NCBI GenBank assembly: GCA_964437615.1 | Contig: CAYTHL010000009.1 | Location: 1-34,870, forward strand | Direction of reading: 5' to 3' | Origin: RGIG4790 sp964437615 | GTDB taxonomy: Bacteria; Bacillota; Clostridia; Christensenellales; UBA1242 | DNA length: 34,870 nt | Part shown: positions 8,379 to 16,178 of the stretch, in pieces | Numbering within the stretch: the first letter of the stretch is position 1 | Layout: each line of letters opens with the position of its first letter | Program-made: the position numbers and the translations under genes | The notes under the pieces: model-generated | Database searches by the model: none | What the model was told of the DNA's origin: nothing | The model's input: only the letters and a program-made list of their open reading frames with translations

Positions 8379-8846
8379 ATGAGTAAAAAGAAAAAAATAT
8401 TTGTATTAGTTGCAATGGTGCTACTTTTGGTTGTAACTGGATATTTAAACATAGCGCTTTCTTCTTCTAGTGGAGAAACTGCTACAAGCACAACGGCATC
8501 GTCTGCAAGTCTACTAACCGCGTATCGAAATAACAAACTTGCAACCAGAACAACAATGCTAGAGTACTACAACTCTATAATAGAATCGGACTGCTCGCAA
8601 GAACAAAAGGACGAGGCTACTAGCCTAAAACTAGACCTTGCAAAGCGCATGGAAACCGAAACTATCTTAGAAAGTATGGTTATGGCAAGTGGCTACGAAG
8701 ACGCCGTTGTTACAATCGCTGACGAAACTACATCTGTAATGGTCAAATCTGACGGACTAGACAGCAATCAAGTGTCCAAAATTTTAGCAATACTAGTAAA
8801 TCAAACCCAAGTAAGTGCAACTAATGTAAAAATTATGAGCGTGTAG
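8379..8846 (+). CDS. spoIIIAH: Stage III sporulation protein AH
   Basis: SpoIIIAH binds SpoIIQ across the intermembrane space and has an EscJ/PrgK-like ring-building domain. Visible: one membrane helix directly after MSKKKK, a Ser/Thr-rich linker, and the C-terminal domain (EQKDEATSLKLDLAKRMETE, then TIADETTSVMVKSDGLD). I choose ATG 8379 because a full AGGAGG (8366-8371) lies 7 nt upstream and the protein then starts just before the helix, as in relatives. An in-frame ATG at 8346 also has GGAGG before it and would add 11 residues. Length 155, against 218 in B. subtilis. Confidence 0.9.
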   Translation: MSKKKKIFVLVAMVLLLVVTGYLNIALSSSSGETATSTTASSASLLTAYRNNKLATRTTMLEYYNSIIESDCSQEQKDEATSLKLDLAKRMETETILESMVMASGYEDAVVTIADETTSVMVKSDGLDSNQVSKILAILVNQTQVSATNVKIMSV

Positions 8847-8868
8847 AGAAGTGAACTATAAATACATT

Positions 8869-8895
8869 AAAAATCTGCAAAAATGCAGATTTTTT
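8869..8895 (+). terminator. Intrinsic terminator after spoIIIAH
   Basis: Stem AAAAATCTGCA / TGCAGATTTTT with a 4-nt A loop and a T tract, 22 nt after the spoIIIAH stop. It ends the spoIIIA operon. Confidence 0.85.
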
Positions 8896-8983
8896 GCTAT
8901 TTTAATATAAATGATTGTTTATATAGCAAAATAAAGTATTAAAATAGGTGGATACAAAAAGTTGAAAAAATTTGCAAAAGGCT

Positions 8984-9116
8984 GGCTGGACGCCCTCGGC
9001 GGCACGCCGGGGCTACCGCGTGCCGAACACACACAGCTTTTTGCGTCTAAGGTTGCCATCACGGCACGCGGGCGCAAGAGCTCGGGTCAAGCCCCGGGCT
9101 CTTGCTGCGTCCAGCC
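8984..9116. repeat. GC-rich palindromic intergenic element, copy 1
   Basis: A 133-bp block of very high GC in an AT-rich surrounding. It is bounded by a perfect 10-bp inverted repeat (GGCTGGACGC at 8984-8993, GCGTCCAGCC at 9107-9116). Inside: a hairpin GGCACGC / GCGTGCC (9001-9024), an ACACACA stretch, and a hairpin CAAGAGCTCGGG / CCCGGGCTCTTG (9075-9104). Copy 2 at 25052-25244 shares the GGCTGG/CCAGCC ends and the hairpin-ACACACA-hairpin layout. Reading frames across it have no recognisable protein features. Likely a dispersed mobile or structured RNA element. Confidence 0.75.
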
Positions 9117-9434
9117 CTCAACCAAACGCCGCAAACCAAATCTCCAGTTCTCTAAACTTTGCTCGAACTCCCTTGTACCTCAATCTTGCAGCAGCATTGC
9201 CCACACCCCGCAATAACTTTCCACCAAACAACTCCAACCGCACTCAAACAACCATATTCACCCAAAACTATTCAAATATTATATATAATAAAATATTAAA
9301 TATTTATTGCACTTAAAAATTTTGTGTGATATAATGAAATTACTTATGGCAGATGTTTACATGCATTTTGCGGGTGTTAATAAATTTATAAAATCTGCCA
9401 AAAGTTACTAAAAAATAATAAAGGCGGAATATTT
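9117..9434. other. AT-rich spacer and 5' leader before the yqhY-nusB operon
   Basis: No gene seen. 9117-9300 is AT-rich with a drop in GC after the palindromic element. A promoter lies at 9307-9335 and gives a leader of about 90 nt in which GGCAGAT (9348-9354) could pair with ATCTGCC (9393-9399). The leader is not one I recognise as a known riboswitch. Confidence 0.5.
9307..9335 (+). promoter_or_regulatory. Sigma-A promoter of the yqhY-nusB-xse-recN operon
   Basis: TTGCAC (9307-9312), a 17-bp spacer and a perfect TATAAT (9330-9335) with an extended -10 TGA before it. Confidence 0.8.
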
Positions 9435-9800
9435 ATGAAAAATCAGATAATCGAAACAGAGGGCAGTGTAAGCTATAAAGATAATGTTGTTTTAAGCATA
9501 GTTACGCTTGCCACACAAGAGATAAACGGGATAGCCAGCATATCACATAATGCCGTTCCTGCCGTAAAAAGGCTGTTTAACAAAAATTATCACAAAGGGG
9601 TAAAAATAGAGTTTATTGACAACTCTGTTTATGTAGATGTATTTGTAAAAATCAAATTTGGCTATTCGGTTAGGGATACCGCCTTCCGCGTGCAAGAAAA
9701 CATAAAAAGCAGCATAGAAAGCATGACAAACTTTAAAGCCGCCGAAATAAATATTCACTGCACAGGCGTTGTATTTACCGAAGAAGACGCCGTAATCTAA
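9435..9800 (+). CDS. yqhY: Asp23/Gls24 family envelope-stress protein (YqhY-like)
   Basis: A 121-residue Asp23 family protein. Family hallmarks are GSVSYKDNVVLSIVTLATQEINGIASI at the start (alkaline-shock domain) and the later VFVKIKFGYSVRDTAFRVQENIKSSIE. In B. subtilis yqhY sits between accBC and nusB and is linked to control of fatty acid synthesis; here accB and accC are missing and two membrane protein genes lie between it and nusB. Asp23 relatives are often held at the membrane by small partner proteins, so the next two genes are candidate partners (inference). AAGGCGG precedes the ATG. Confidence 0.88.
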   Translation: MKNQIIETEGSVSYKDNVVLSIVTLATQEINGIASISHNAVPAVKRLFNKNYHKGVKIEFIDNSVYVDVFVKIKFGYSVRDTAFRVQENIKSSIESMTNFKAAEINIHCTGVVFTEEDAVI

Positions 9801-9823
9801 TAGCATTTTGTGGAGTTATGCAT

Positions 9824-10039
9824 ATGAAAAACAATGTAAAGTTTTTATCAATAATTTGGTTAATTGCAATTGTTGCAATTATAGTAGCATTGGCAGTTTG
9901 TAGCATAATTACATTCAGCTTTAGTTGGATAAAATATTTGGTTTGCAGTGTGCTAACGCTATTGTGTTTGTTAGTTAGTTTATTGTTTTTCAAATTGCAT
10001 GGAAAAGTAAAAAAATTAGAGGAACCAGCAAAAAAATAA
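9824..10039 (+). CDS. Small membrane protein next to Asp23
   Basis: Not recognised as a named family. The 71 residues hold two hydrophobic helices (about 8-30 and 36-57) and a basic, charged C-terminus (KLHGKVKKLEEPAKK). ATG 9824 is preferred over ATG 9818 because GGAG at 9812-9815 has an 8-nt spacing to it. It sits between the Asp23 family gene and another membrane protein. Its size and layout recall the small membrane proteins (AmaP or DUF2273 type) that accompany Asp23 genes, but I see no sequence match. A cytoplasmic tail reaching out from two helices would suit anchoring. Confidence 0.7.
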   Translation: MKNNVKFLSIIWLIAIVAIIVALAVCSIITFSFSWIKYLVCSVLTLLCLLVSLLFFKLHGKVKKLEEPAKK

Positions 10040-10051
10040 AGAGAGTTGCCT

Positions 10052-11338
10052 ATGAAAAAAAATAACATAAAGTTATTAGTGCTGCCAATAGTTTTAGTGA
10101 TATTAGCAATAGCTATATTAGTTGTTGGCTTGTTGCAAATATCAGTTATAACTAAGGCTATAACCATATCTGTACTTGCATTTTTAGCTATTATGCTAGG
10201 CATGTATATGTGCGTGCTAATAAATAAAATATACACCAAACTTTTAAATTTAATAAAAGAAAGAAAATCAAAAGCATCGGTGCCAACATTGCTAGATATT
10301 TACGCAATTTTGGGCATTCCTCCTCAATACAATTCAGACGGCAGCCTAAAATCGGTTTACCAGCTGCTTGGAATAAATCCGCAATACGCCGAAGACGGCA
10401 GCAGAATACTTACAATTTACGAATTGCTTGGCATTAACCCATTATTCAAACAAGACGGCACCGAAATTCCAACAATACTGCGAGTTAAAAATAGAGTAAA
10501 TAGTATTGTAAAACTTGCCGAAAGTCCAATTCCGCTATATTTTAAGCCAAGATTAACTGCTACAAAAATGGAACCTGAACCTATCGAAGGGCATAAACTG
10601 CCACCAGAAGATTTGTCGCAACCAAATAAAAAATTGGGCGAACAGCCAAAGGCTGTTATTAAAGTGGTAAAACAGCCAGGCAAGCAACCAGCTAAGGCAT
10701 CACCACCAAAATATAGTTCTAAACTTCCAGGGGGAGGAAGTTATAACAAAGATAGTGCTAAGATAAAGCCATATACAACAAATGCAATAAAAATTGGCAC
10801 CGACAGTTCAGTTTTTAAGGCTGCTGGAAAATCGGCATCGGCACCAAGCCCTACGCCCCCCAATAAACCTATCGAAAATAAGGGAAATAATTTAGCTGCT
10901 AGCACATCAAAAACCCCGACATTTGCAGGCCGCGGATTAGTTTCGGGTACGGGCAAAACGCGCGAAAATATAACTATCTCTCCACCAATGGCAACACCGG
11001 CTCAAAACCCAAAAGAAGAGCCCCCAAAAAATATTGAAAGACCAAAACCGCCTGTTAGGCGCAATGAACCACAAAAAGACCAACGGATTAATGTTATGCC
11101 TTTTCAAATTGGCAAAAATAATGAAGCTATTGATATAAAAGAAGTAACTAAACCACATGAAAAAGAAAAAGATGTTATAACTGTTATCACGACAGCAAAA
11201 ACAACAGAAAAAGACGAACAAACAAATACTCAAACCAGTGTAAAAATAGTAAAAGTTGAACAATTTAAAGGTAATTTAAACAGACCAAAGGGCAAAAATT
11301 CACGTGGTAATGATAATTCGCCTCAACCAGAGGCATAA
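10052..11338 (+). CDS. Membrane protein with three LGINP tandem repeats and a long Pro/Lys-rich tail
   Basis: I do not recognise this 428-residue protein. Two hydrophobic helices (about 8-30 and 35-58) are followed by three tandem repeats of about 20 residues (nt 10298-10354, 10355-10414, 10415-10474) with the pattern Y-x-x-L-G-I-N/P-P-x-Y/F-x-x-D-G-S/T. After them comes a low-complexity, Pro/Lys/Thr-rich region of about 280 residues that is probably disordered. ATG 10052 follows GAGAG; an in-frame TTG at 10046 is less likely. It is next to the Asp23 gene and nusB. Inferred role: envelope-linked scaffold, with the tail in the cytoplasm or cell wall. Confidence 0.75.
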   Translation: MKKNNIKLLVLPIVLVILAIAILVVGLLQISVITKAITISVLAFLAIMLGMYMCVLINKIYTKLLNLIKERKSKASVPTLLDIYAILGIPPQYNSDGSLKSVYQLLGINPQYAEDGSRILTIYELLGINPLFKQDGTEIPTILRVKNRVNSIVKLAESPIPLYFKPRLTATKMEPEPIEGHKLPPEDLSQPNKKLGEQPKAVIKVVKQPGKQPAKASPPKYSSKLPGGGSYNKDSAKIKPYTTNAIKIGTDSSVFKAAGKSASAPSPTPPNKPIENKGNNLAASTSKTPTFAGRGLVSGTGKTRENITISPPMATPAQNPKEEPPKNIERPKPPVRRNEPQKDQRINVMPFQIGKNNEAIDIKEVTKPHEKEKDVITVITTAKTTEKDEQTNTQTSVKIVKVEQFKGNLNRPKGKNSRGNDNSPQPEA

Positions 11339-11349
11339 AGGAATAATTT

Positions 11350-11748
11350 ATGAATAAACGAAGTCAGGCGCGAGAGTGCGCGTTTAAACTAGTATTTGAA
11401 TATCTTTTTACCGCAGAGCGTGACGAATTGCTTTTGCAAGAATTTTTGTCGCAATACGCACTAGAGAGCGAGCAAGATTATTTGCTTGCCGTCTATGGCG
11501 GAGTAATAGATAATTTGCAATCTATGCAGCAGCAGATTGCGGAAAAGTCTGCAAATTTTGCAAAGGAGCGCATTTTTAAGATAGACGAGGCTATAATGCT
11601 TGTTGCTCTGCAAGAAATTTTTTACATGCCAGAAATTCCGTATGCCGTAAGCATTAACGAAGCTGTAGAGCTTGCAAAAAAATATTCTACACCCAAAAGC
11701 AACGCCTTTATAAACGGCGTACTTTCCAAGTTTAAAAAACCTGAATAA
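11350..11748 (+). CDS. nusB: Transcription antitermination protein NusB
   Basis: NusB with NusE (S10) binds boxA RNA and supports rRNA antitermination. The 132-residue all-helical protein has the family start RSQARECAFKLVFEYL and the C-terminal signature IPYAVSINEAVELAKKYSTPKSNAFINGVL. AAAGGAA precedes ATG 11350. The place after yqhY and before xseA matches B. subtilis and many Clostridia, although folD, which often lies between, is missing. Confidence 0.95.
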   Translation: MNKRSQARECAFKLVFEYLFTAERDELLLQEFLSQYALESEQDYLLAVYGGVIDNLQSMQQQIAEKSANFAKERIFKIDEAIMLVALQEIFYMPEIPYAVSINEAVELAKKYSTPKSNAFINGVLSKFKKPE

Positions 11749-11782
11749 ACTTTTTTAAGGAAAACATTTTTTTAGTTTAATT

Positions 11783-12973
11783 ATGGAAACAATAAAGTTA
11801 AGCATAACCCAATTAAACACTCTAATTAAGCGTATAGTAGACGCCGAAGAGTTTTTGCAAGCCATATCCGTATATGGCGAGGTTTCTAACTTTAAAATTT
11901 CTGCTGGCAACGCCTATTTTGATATTAAAGAAGACGGCGCGCAGATTGCGTGTATAAAGTTTGGGGCGCAAGGCTTAGATATATCCAATGGCGATATGGT
12001 TTTACTAACTGGCAGGCTAAATTACTATGTAAAAACTGGCAAACTTAGTTTTATTGCAAACTACATAGAGCCATACGGGCTGGGGGTATTGTATAAGCAA
12101 TACATATTGCTTAAAGAAAAGCTTTCTGCCGAAGGACTTTTTGACGAAAGTATCAAAAAAGAGCTGCCGCGCTTTGCAAATAAAGTTGGAGTAATTACCA
12201 GCAAAACGGGCGCCGTAATTAGGGATATCATCCATGTTGCAAAAAAGAAAAATCCGCATGCAGACATAATTGTCTATCCAGCAAAAGTGCAAGGTGTAAA
12301 TGCTGAGCAAGAGATTATTAGCGGCTTAAAATATTTTGAGCAAACAAATGTAGATGTTGTTATTATTGCCCGCGGCGGTGGTTCTTTTGAAGATATGGCT
12401 CCGTTTAACACCGAGGTTTTAGCGCGAGCAATATTTAGCTGCACTAAGCCTGTTATATCTGCGGTGGGGCATGAAACAGACTTTTCTATATCCGACTTTG
12501 TTGCCGATTGCAGGGCGCCAACTCCAAGTGTAGCTGCCGAGATAGCATTTTACGACTACGACGCGGTAGTAAACAACATAACCGAGCTATTTACTAATAT
12601 TTCTGCCGCAAGCAAAAATATAGGCAAAACCAAAAGGAGTATGCTAAGCGATTGCGCCGCTNNNNNNNNNNATATTTCTGCTACAATTAAAAACCAAGTT
12701 GTAACAAGCAGTCTGCAACTACAAAAGCAGACAACGCAAATACTAATGAGTATAAATAACTTGCAGCAGTCAAAAGAGGCAAGTCTTAACAATATCTGCA
12801 TGCTTATAGACAGCCTAAGTCCGCTAAATTTGGTCAGCAAAGGCTATGCAATTTTGTATAGTGGCAGTAATAAAATTACCAATATAGACCAAGTAAACAC
12901 TGGCGACAAAATTAAAATTTTGCTTAGTGGCGGCAAACTTACCGCAAATGTAACAGAAAAGGAGATAAAATAA
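11783..12973 (+). CDS. xseA: Exodeoxyribonuclease VII large subunit, with assembly gap
   Basis: XseA is the catalytic large subunit of exonuclease VII. The N-terminal OB fold (about 1-100, with VYGEVSNFK), the catalytic core (GVITSKTGAVIRDI; DVVIIARGGGSFEDM; ISAVGHETDFSISDFVAD; RAPTPSVAAE) and the C-terminal SPLNLVSKGYAIL segment are present. Ten N (12662-12671) interrupt the coiled-coil region. The frame continues across them, but only about 89 residues separate PTPSVAAE from SPLNL where relatives have roughly 110-130, so the gap probably hides missing sequence. As written, 396 residues. The xseB start touches its stop. Confidence 0.92.
   Translation: METIKLSITQLNTLIKRIVDAEEFLQAISVYGEVSNFKISAGNAYFDIKEDGAQIACIKFGAQGLDISNGDMVLLTGRLNYYVKTGKLSFIANYIEPYGLGVLYKQYILLKEKLSAEGLFDESIKKELPRFANKVGVITSKTGAVIRDIIHVAKKKNPHADIIVYPAKVQGVNAEQEIISGLKYFEQTNVDVVIIARGGGSFEDMAPFNTEVLARAIFSCTKPVISAVGHETDFSISDFVADCRAPTPSVAAEIAFYDYDAVVNNITELFTNISAASKNIGKTKRSMLSDCAAXXXXISATIKNQVVTSSLQLQKQTTQILMSINNLQQSKEASLNNICMLIDSLSPLNLVSKGYAILYSGSNKITNIDQVNTGDKIKILLSGGKLTANVTEKEIK
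12662..12671. other. Assembly gap (10 N) inside xseA
   Basis: Ten unknown bases in the coiled-coil coding part of xseA. Such a round number is usually a placeholder rather than a measured length. Confidence 0.98.
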
Positions 12974-13195
12974 ATGAATTTTGAAGACGCATACCAAAAA
13001 CTAACCGAAATTGCACAGAATTTGCAGCGTGCCGACATTGGGCTAGACGAGGCTGTAAAGCTTTTGGAGCAAGCTGTAGAACTTAAAAAAGTTTGCGAAG
13101 AAAAACTTAAACAAACCGAAGGTAAAATTTTGGTATTCACCGACGAGCTTACCGAGTTAAAACCCCTAGATATAGAAGGAAAAGATGTTAAATAG
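12974..13195 (+). CDS. xseB: Exodeoxyribonuclease VII small subunit
   Basis: XseB is the small helical subunit that binds the XseA coiled coil. 73 residues, with the family pattern FEDAYQKLTEIAQNLQ, GLDEAVKLLEQAVELKKVCEEKL and TEGKI. It starts directly after the xseA stop and its last 11 nt overlap recN. The genes that often follow xseB (ispA, dxs, argR) are absent; recN comes at once. Confidence 0.95.
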   Translation: MNFEDAYQKLTEIAQNLQRADIGLDEAVKLLEQAVELKKVCEEKLKQTEGKILVFTDELTELKPLDIEGKDVK

Positions 13196-14888
13196 TATAA
13201 GTATAAAAGGCATTGCGTTAATAGACGACATAACCCTAAACCTAGACGCCGGGCTAAATGTAATTACTGGCGAAACGGGCGCGGGCAAGAGTTTAATTAT
13301 AGACTCTATTTCTTTGCTGCTTGGGGATAAAGCAGACCGTAGCCTAATAAATTACAGCAAAAATTTTGCCGTTGTAGAGGCAGTCTTTACCACAAAAAAT
13401 GACAAAATTTTGCAAATTATGCAGCAACTTGGTCTAGAAAAAGACGAGCAAATAGTAGTGTCAAGAAAATTATACAAAGAGGGTAAAAACGAGTGCCGAG
13501 TTAATGGTCAAATTTTCACCCTGTCTATGCTAAAAAAACTAATGTCGCCGCTAATGGATTTGCACGGTCAGTTTGAGCACCAGTCAATTTTAGACCCTAA
13601 AAATCAGCTGCTAATTATAGACGGGCTTGGCGGAGAAGAACTAGCAAAACTCAAGGAACAGTTTGCAGAACTATTTAGCAAATATCAAGATATAAAAACT
13701 AAGTTGGCTACTTTTACCGAAGATGACAAAGAGCGTAACCGGCTTATAGACCTTTACGAATACCAAATAAACGAAATCTCGGGCGCCAATTTTGTAGATA
13801 ACGAAGAGGAAAGTTTAAAAGAATATCGTCAAAAAGTGCTAAATCAGCAAAAGATAGCAACCGGCTTAGAAAGTTGCCGTCAGCTTGCCGAATACGGGCT
13901 TGACGGCAGCGGCGGAATAATCGAAACAATTACGCGATTAATGAGTTTGCTGTCTAATATCCGACAATATGACAATAATATTGACGAAATTTACAATAGG
14001 CTAGATAGTGCAAAAATAGAGTTTTCCGACATTTGCGATTGCCTCTCTAGCGTTCAAGACAGCCTAGATTTTGACGAATTTACAGCCAAACAAAACGAAG
14101 AAAGGTTAGATTTACTAAGTAGCTTAAAAAAGAAATATGGCCAAACCATAAAAGAAATCAACGAGTATCAAGAGAATATTAGCGCCGAAATGTCTAGGCT
14201 AAAAAATGCCGAAGATTACATTAAACAGCTTAAAAGTGATAGGCAAAAAGTTCTAGAAAACATGGCAGAGGTTGGCAGCAAACTAACAGACAAACGAAAA
14301 ACTGTGGCAGCCGAACTAGAAGAGAAAATTAAGCAAGAACTAGAAAGTCTAGCTATGAAAAACACAACTTTTAGTGTGCAGTTTATGCAGATAGACCCAT
14401 CTGTGTGTGACGAAAGTGGGCTAGACCAAGTAGAATACATGTTTTCGGCCAATGCCGGGCAGCCCGCAAAGCCACTAAATAAAGTAATCAGCGGCGGCGA
14501 AATGAGCAGATTTATGCTTGCCGTTAAAAATATTACTGCCGATATAGAAGATATAGACACCATGATTTTTGACGAAATAGATACCGGCGTAAGCGGCTAT
14601 GTTGCCGAAGAACTGGCTAAAAAACTGCTAACAATTGGGGTAAAAAGGCAAGTAATATGCGTTTCTCATTTGCCGCAAGTGGCAAGTTACGCAAGTCACC
14701 ACTATTATATAAACAAAATAACCCAAAACGGCCAAACTTACACAAAACTTACAAAACTTAGCGGCCCAAATAGGGTTAAAGAGATTGCAAGGCTTGTTGG
14801 TGGCAGCGTTACAGAGCATTCGCTAGAACACTCTAAGCACATGATAGCCGAGGCTGAAAACTTTTTAAAAACTATTATTAATAAATAA
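13185..14888 (+). CDS. recN: DNA repair protein RecN
   Basis: RecN is an SMC-like ATPase that acts early in double-strand break repair. The 567-residue protein has Walker A GETGAGKS at residues 29-36, a central coiled coil (about 150-350), the ABC signature VISGGEMSRFMLAVK and Walker B TMIFDEIDTGVSG, followed by the H-loop region CVSHLPQVASY. The start lies inside xseB, so it is the last gene of the yqhY-nusB-xse operon. A hairpin with a T tract follows at 14945. Confidence 0.96.
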   Translation: MLNSISIKGIALIDDITLNLDAGLNVITGETGAGKSLIIDSISLLLGDKADRSLINYSKNFAVVEAVFTTKNDKILQIMQQLGLEKDEQIVVSRKLYKEGKNECRVNGQIFTLSMLKKLMSPLMDLHGQFEHQSILDPKNQLLIIDGLGGEELAKLKEQFAELFSKYQDIKTKLATFTEDDKERNRLIDLYEYQINEISGANFVDNEEESLKEYRQKVLNQQKIATGLESCRQLAEYGLDGSGGIIETITRLMSLLSNIRQYDNNIDEIYNRLDSAKIEFSDICDCLSSVQDSLDFDEFTAKQNEERLDLLSSLKKKYGQTIKEINEYQENISAEMSRLKNAEDYIKQLKSDRQKVLENMAEVGSKLTDKRKTVAAELEEKIKQELESLAMKNTTFSVQFMQIDPSVCDESGLDQVEYMFSANAGQPAKPLNKVISGGEMSRFMLAVKNITADIEDIDTMIFDEIDTGVSGYVAEELAKKLLTIGVKRQVICVSHLPQVASYASHHYYINKITQNGQTYTKLTKLSGPNRVKEIARLVGGSVTEHSLEHSKHMIAEAENFLKTIINK

Positions 14889-14944
14889 AATATGTAAAAA
14901 TGTTTAATTAATATTGAGTTTTTGCATAGTTTAAAATTTTTTAC

Positions 14945-14973
14945 AAAAACTACTTATCGTGGGTAGTTTTTTT
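14945..14973 (+). terminator. Intrinsic terminator after recN, overlapping the spoIVB start
   Basis: Stem AAAAACTAC (14945-14953) / GTAGTTTTT (14963-14971), 9-nt loop, more T after it. The GTG start proposed for spoIVB lies in the loop. Confidence 0.7.
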
Positions 14974-16104
14974 GCTAAACAAGCAGGTTACATTTTTAAG
15001 CTGCTAGTCAAGATAATTAACAAATTTTGTTATCTTGCAATTTTGCTTGCCGCAGTTTTTGGTATGGCCACCTCGGTAATTGGCGCAAATTGCAGCACAT
15101 CAGCAGCGGGGATTAAAGAACTTTTTCAAAACTTGTTTGGCACCAGCACGCAGCAATCGTCTGCCGCGTCAGTAAATGTCTATCTTGGCGGCATACCATT
15201 GGGCTTTACTTTAAATTGCAAAGGCGTAATTGTTATTGCGGTTGGTCAAGTTCACACCAAAGACGGCATTATAGATACAATTGTCGAAGGAAATATTGCT
15301 GTCGGTGACATTGTTACCCATATAGACGGCACTCAAATAACCAGCGCAAGCGTAATTAGCGAAACACTAAGCAGTCAGCAGCAAAATAACCACGCAGTGA
15401 CGCTAAATATAGATCGAAAGGGGCAACAAACTAAGGCAACTATCATGCCAGCAAAGGATATTATAAGCGGCGAATACAAACTTGGGTTGTGGGTTCGTGA
15501 CAACTCAGCAGGCGTAGGAACTCTTACCTATATACGGCAAGACAACCTCAGGTTTGGTGCCCTAGGCCATTCGGTATGTGACTTAGATACCGGCGTTTTG
15601 CTGCCGCTTAGCACTGGAAACGTATATAATTGCAATATTATCGGCGTGTCGCCAAGCAAAAAGGGCGTGGCCGGCGAACTAAAAGGACTGTTTTTAAAAA
15701 ATGGCAGCATAATGGGCACCATAGACAAAAATACCGAGTACGGCGTATTTGGCACAGCCAGCGAAACTTTAGCCAGTAGCGCCGGAAAATTAGTGCAAGT
15801 GGCCAGCCGCAGTCAAGTAAAAACAGGCAAGGCGACTATTCTCTGTTGCGTAGACGGCAGCACTGTAAAAGAATATTCAATAGAAATAGTTAAAGCAACT
15901 AGGCAAAGCAAACTATCTAGTAAAAGCATGATAATCCGCGTGACCGACCCAGAATTAATTGAAAAAACGGGCGGAATAGTGCAAGGCATGAGTGGTAGCC
16001 CAATAGTTCAAAACGGTATGTTGGTTGGCGCAGTAACGCATGTGTTTGTAAGTGACCCAACCAAGGGTTACGGCATTTATGCCGAATGGATGATAGATAA
16101 GTAG
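14959..16104 (+). CDS. spoIVB: SpoIVB peptidase (S55), forespore signal for sigma-K activation
   Basis: SpoIVB is secreted from the forespore and cleaves SpoIVFA to release pro-sigma-K processing. The 381-residue protein has an N-terminal membrane helix (about 13-36), a PDZ domain (about 78-140, GGIPLGFTLNCKGVIVIAVG) and an S55 peptidase domain. The catalytic His is His204 in FGALGHSV and the catalytic Ser lies in VQGMSGSPIVQNG (345-347). The start is unsure: GTG 14959 has no ribosome binding site and lies in the recN terminator loop, but the next ATG (codon 36) would remove the membrane helix. The order recN, spoIVB, spo0A is the B. subtilis order. Confidence 0.9.
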   Translation: MGSFFAKQAGYIFKLLVKIINKFCYLAILLAAVFGMATSVIGANCSTSAAGIKELFQNLFGTSTQQSSAASVNVYLGGIPLGFTLNCKGVIVIAVGQVHTKDGIIDTIVEGNIAVGDIVTHIDGTQITSASVISETLSSQQQNNHAVTLNIDRKGQQTKATIMPAKDIISGEYKLGLWVRDNSAGVGTLTYIRQDNLRFGALGHSVCDLDTGVLLPLSTGNVYNCNIIGVSPSKKGVAGELKGLFLKNGSIMGTIDKNTEYGVFGTASETLASSAGKLVQVASRSQVKTGKATILCCVDGSTVKEYSIEIVKATRQSKLSSKSMIIRVTDPELIEKTGGIVQGMSGSPIVQNGMLVGAVTHVFVSDPTKGYGIYAEWMIDK

Positions 16105-16141
16105 CATAATAGCTTATTAAAAGTTGAACAATCAAAAATAT

Positions 16142-16170
16142 TTGCTATAAAATGCAATTTATGCTATTAT
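16142..16170 (+). promoter_or_regulatory. Promoter of the Spo0A-like gene, nearly leaderless
   Basis: TTGCTA (16142-16147), a 17-bp spacer and TATTAT (16165-16170) with extended -10 TGC. The expected transcription start, about 7 nt on, is 1-3 nt before ATG 16179. Confidence 0.6.
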
Positions 16171-16178
16171 GTTGCATT

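Noticed and set aside
8962..9316. Two overlapping open frames (84 and 114 codons) across the GC-rich block
   Set aside because: They owe their length to the GC-rich palindromic element, have no ribosome binding site and no protein-like pattern.
9543..10239. Open frames on the - strand opposite yqhY and its neighbours
   Set aside because: Shadows of + strand genes; no promoter or ribosome binding site in that direction and no family pattern.
15284..15290. TGTCGAA, the Spo0A box core
   Set aside because: It lies inside the spoIVB coding region and a 7-mer is expected by chance in this length.
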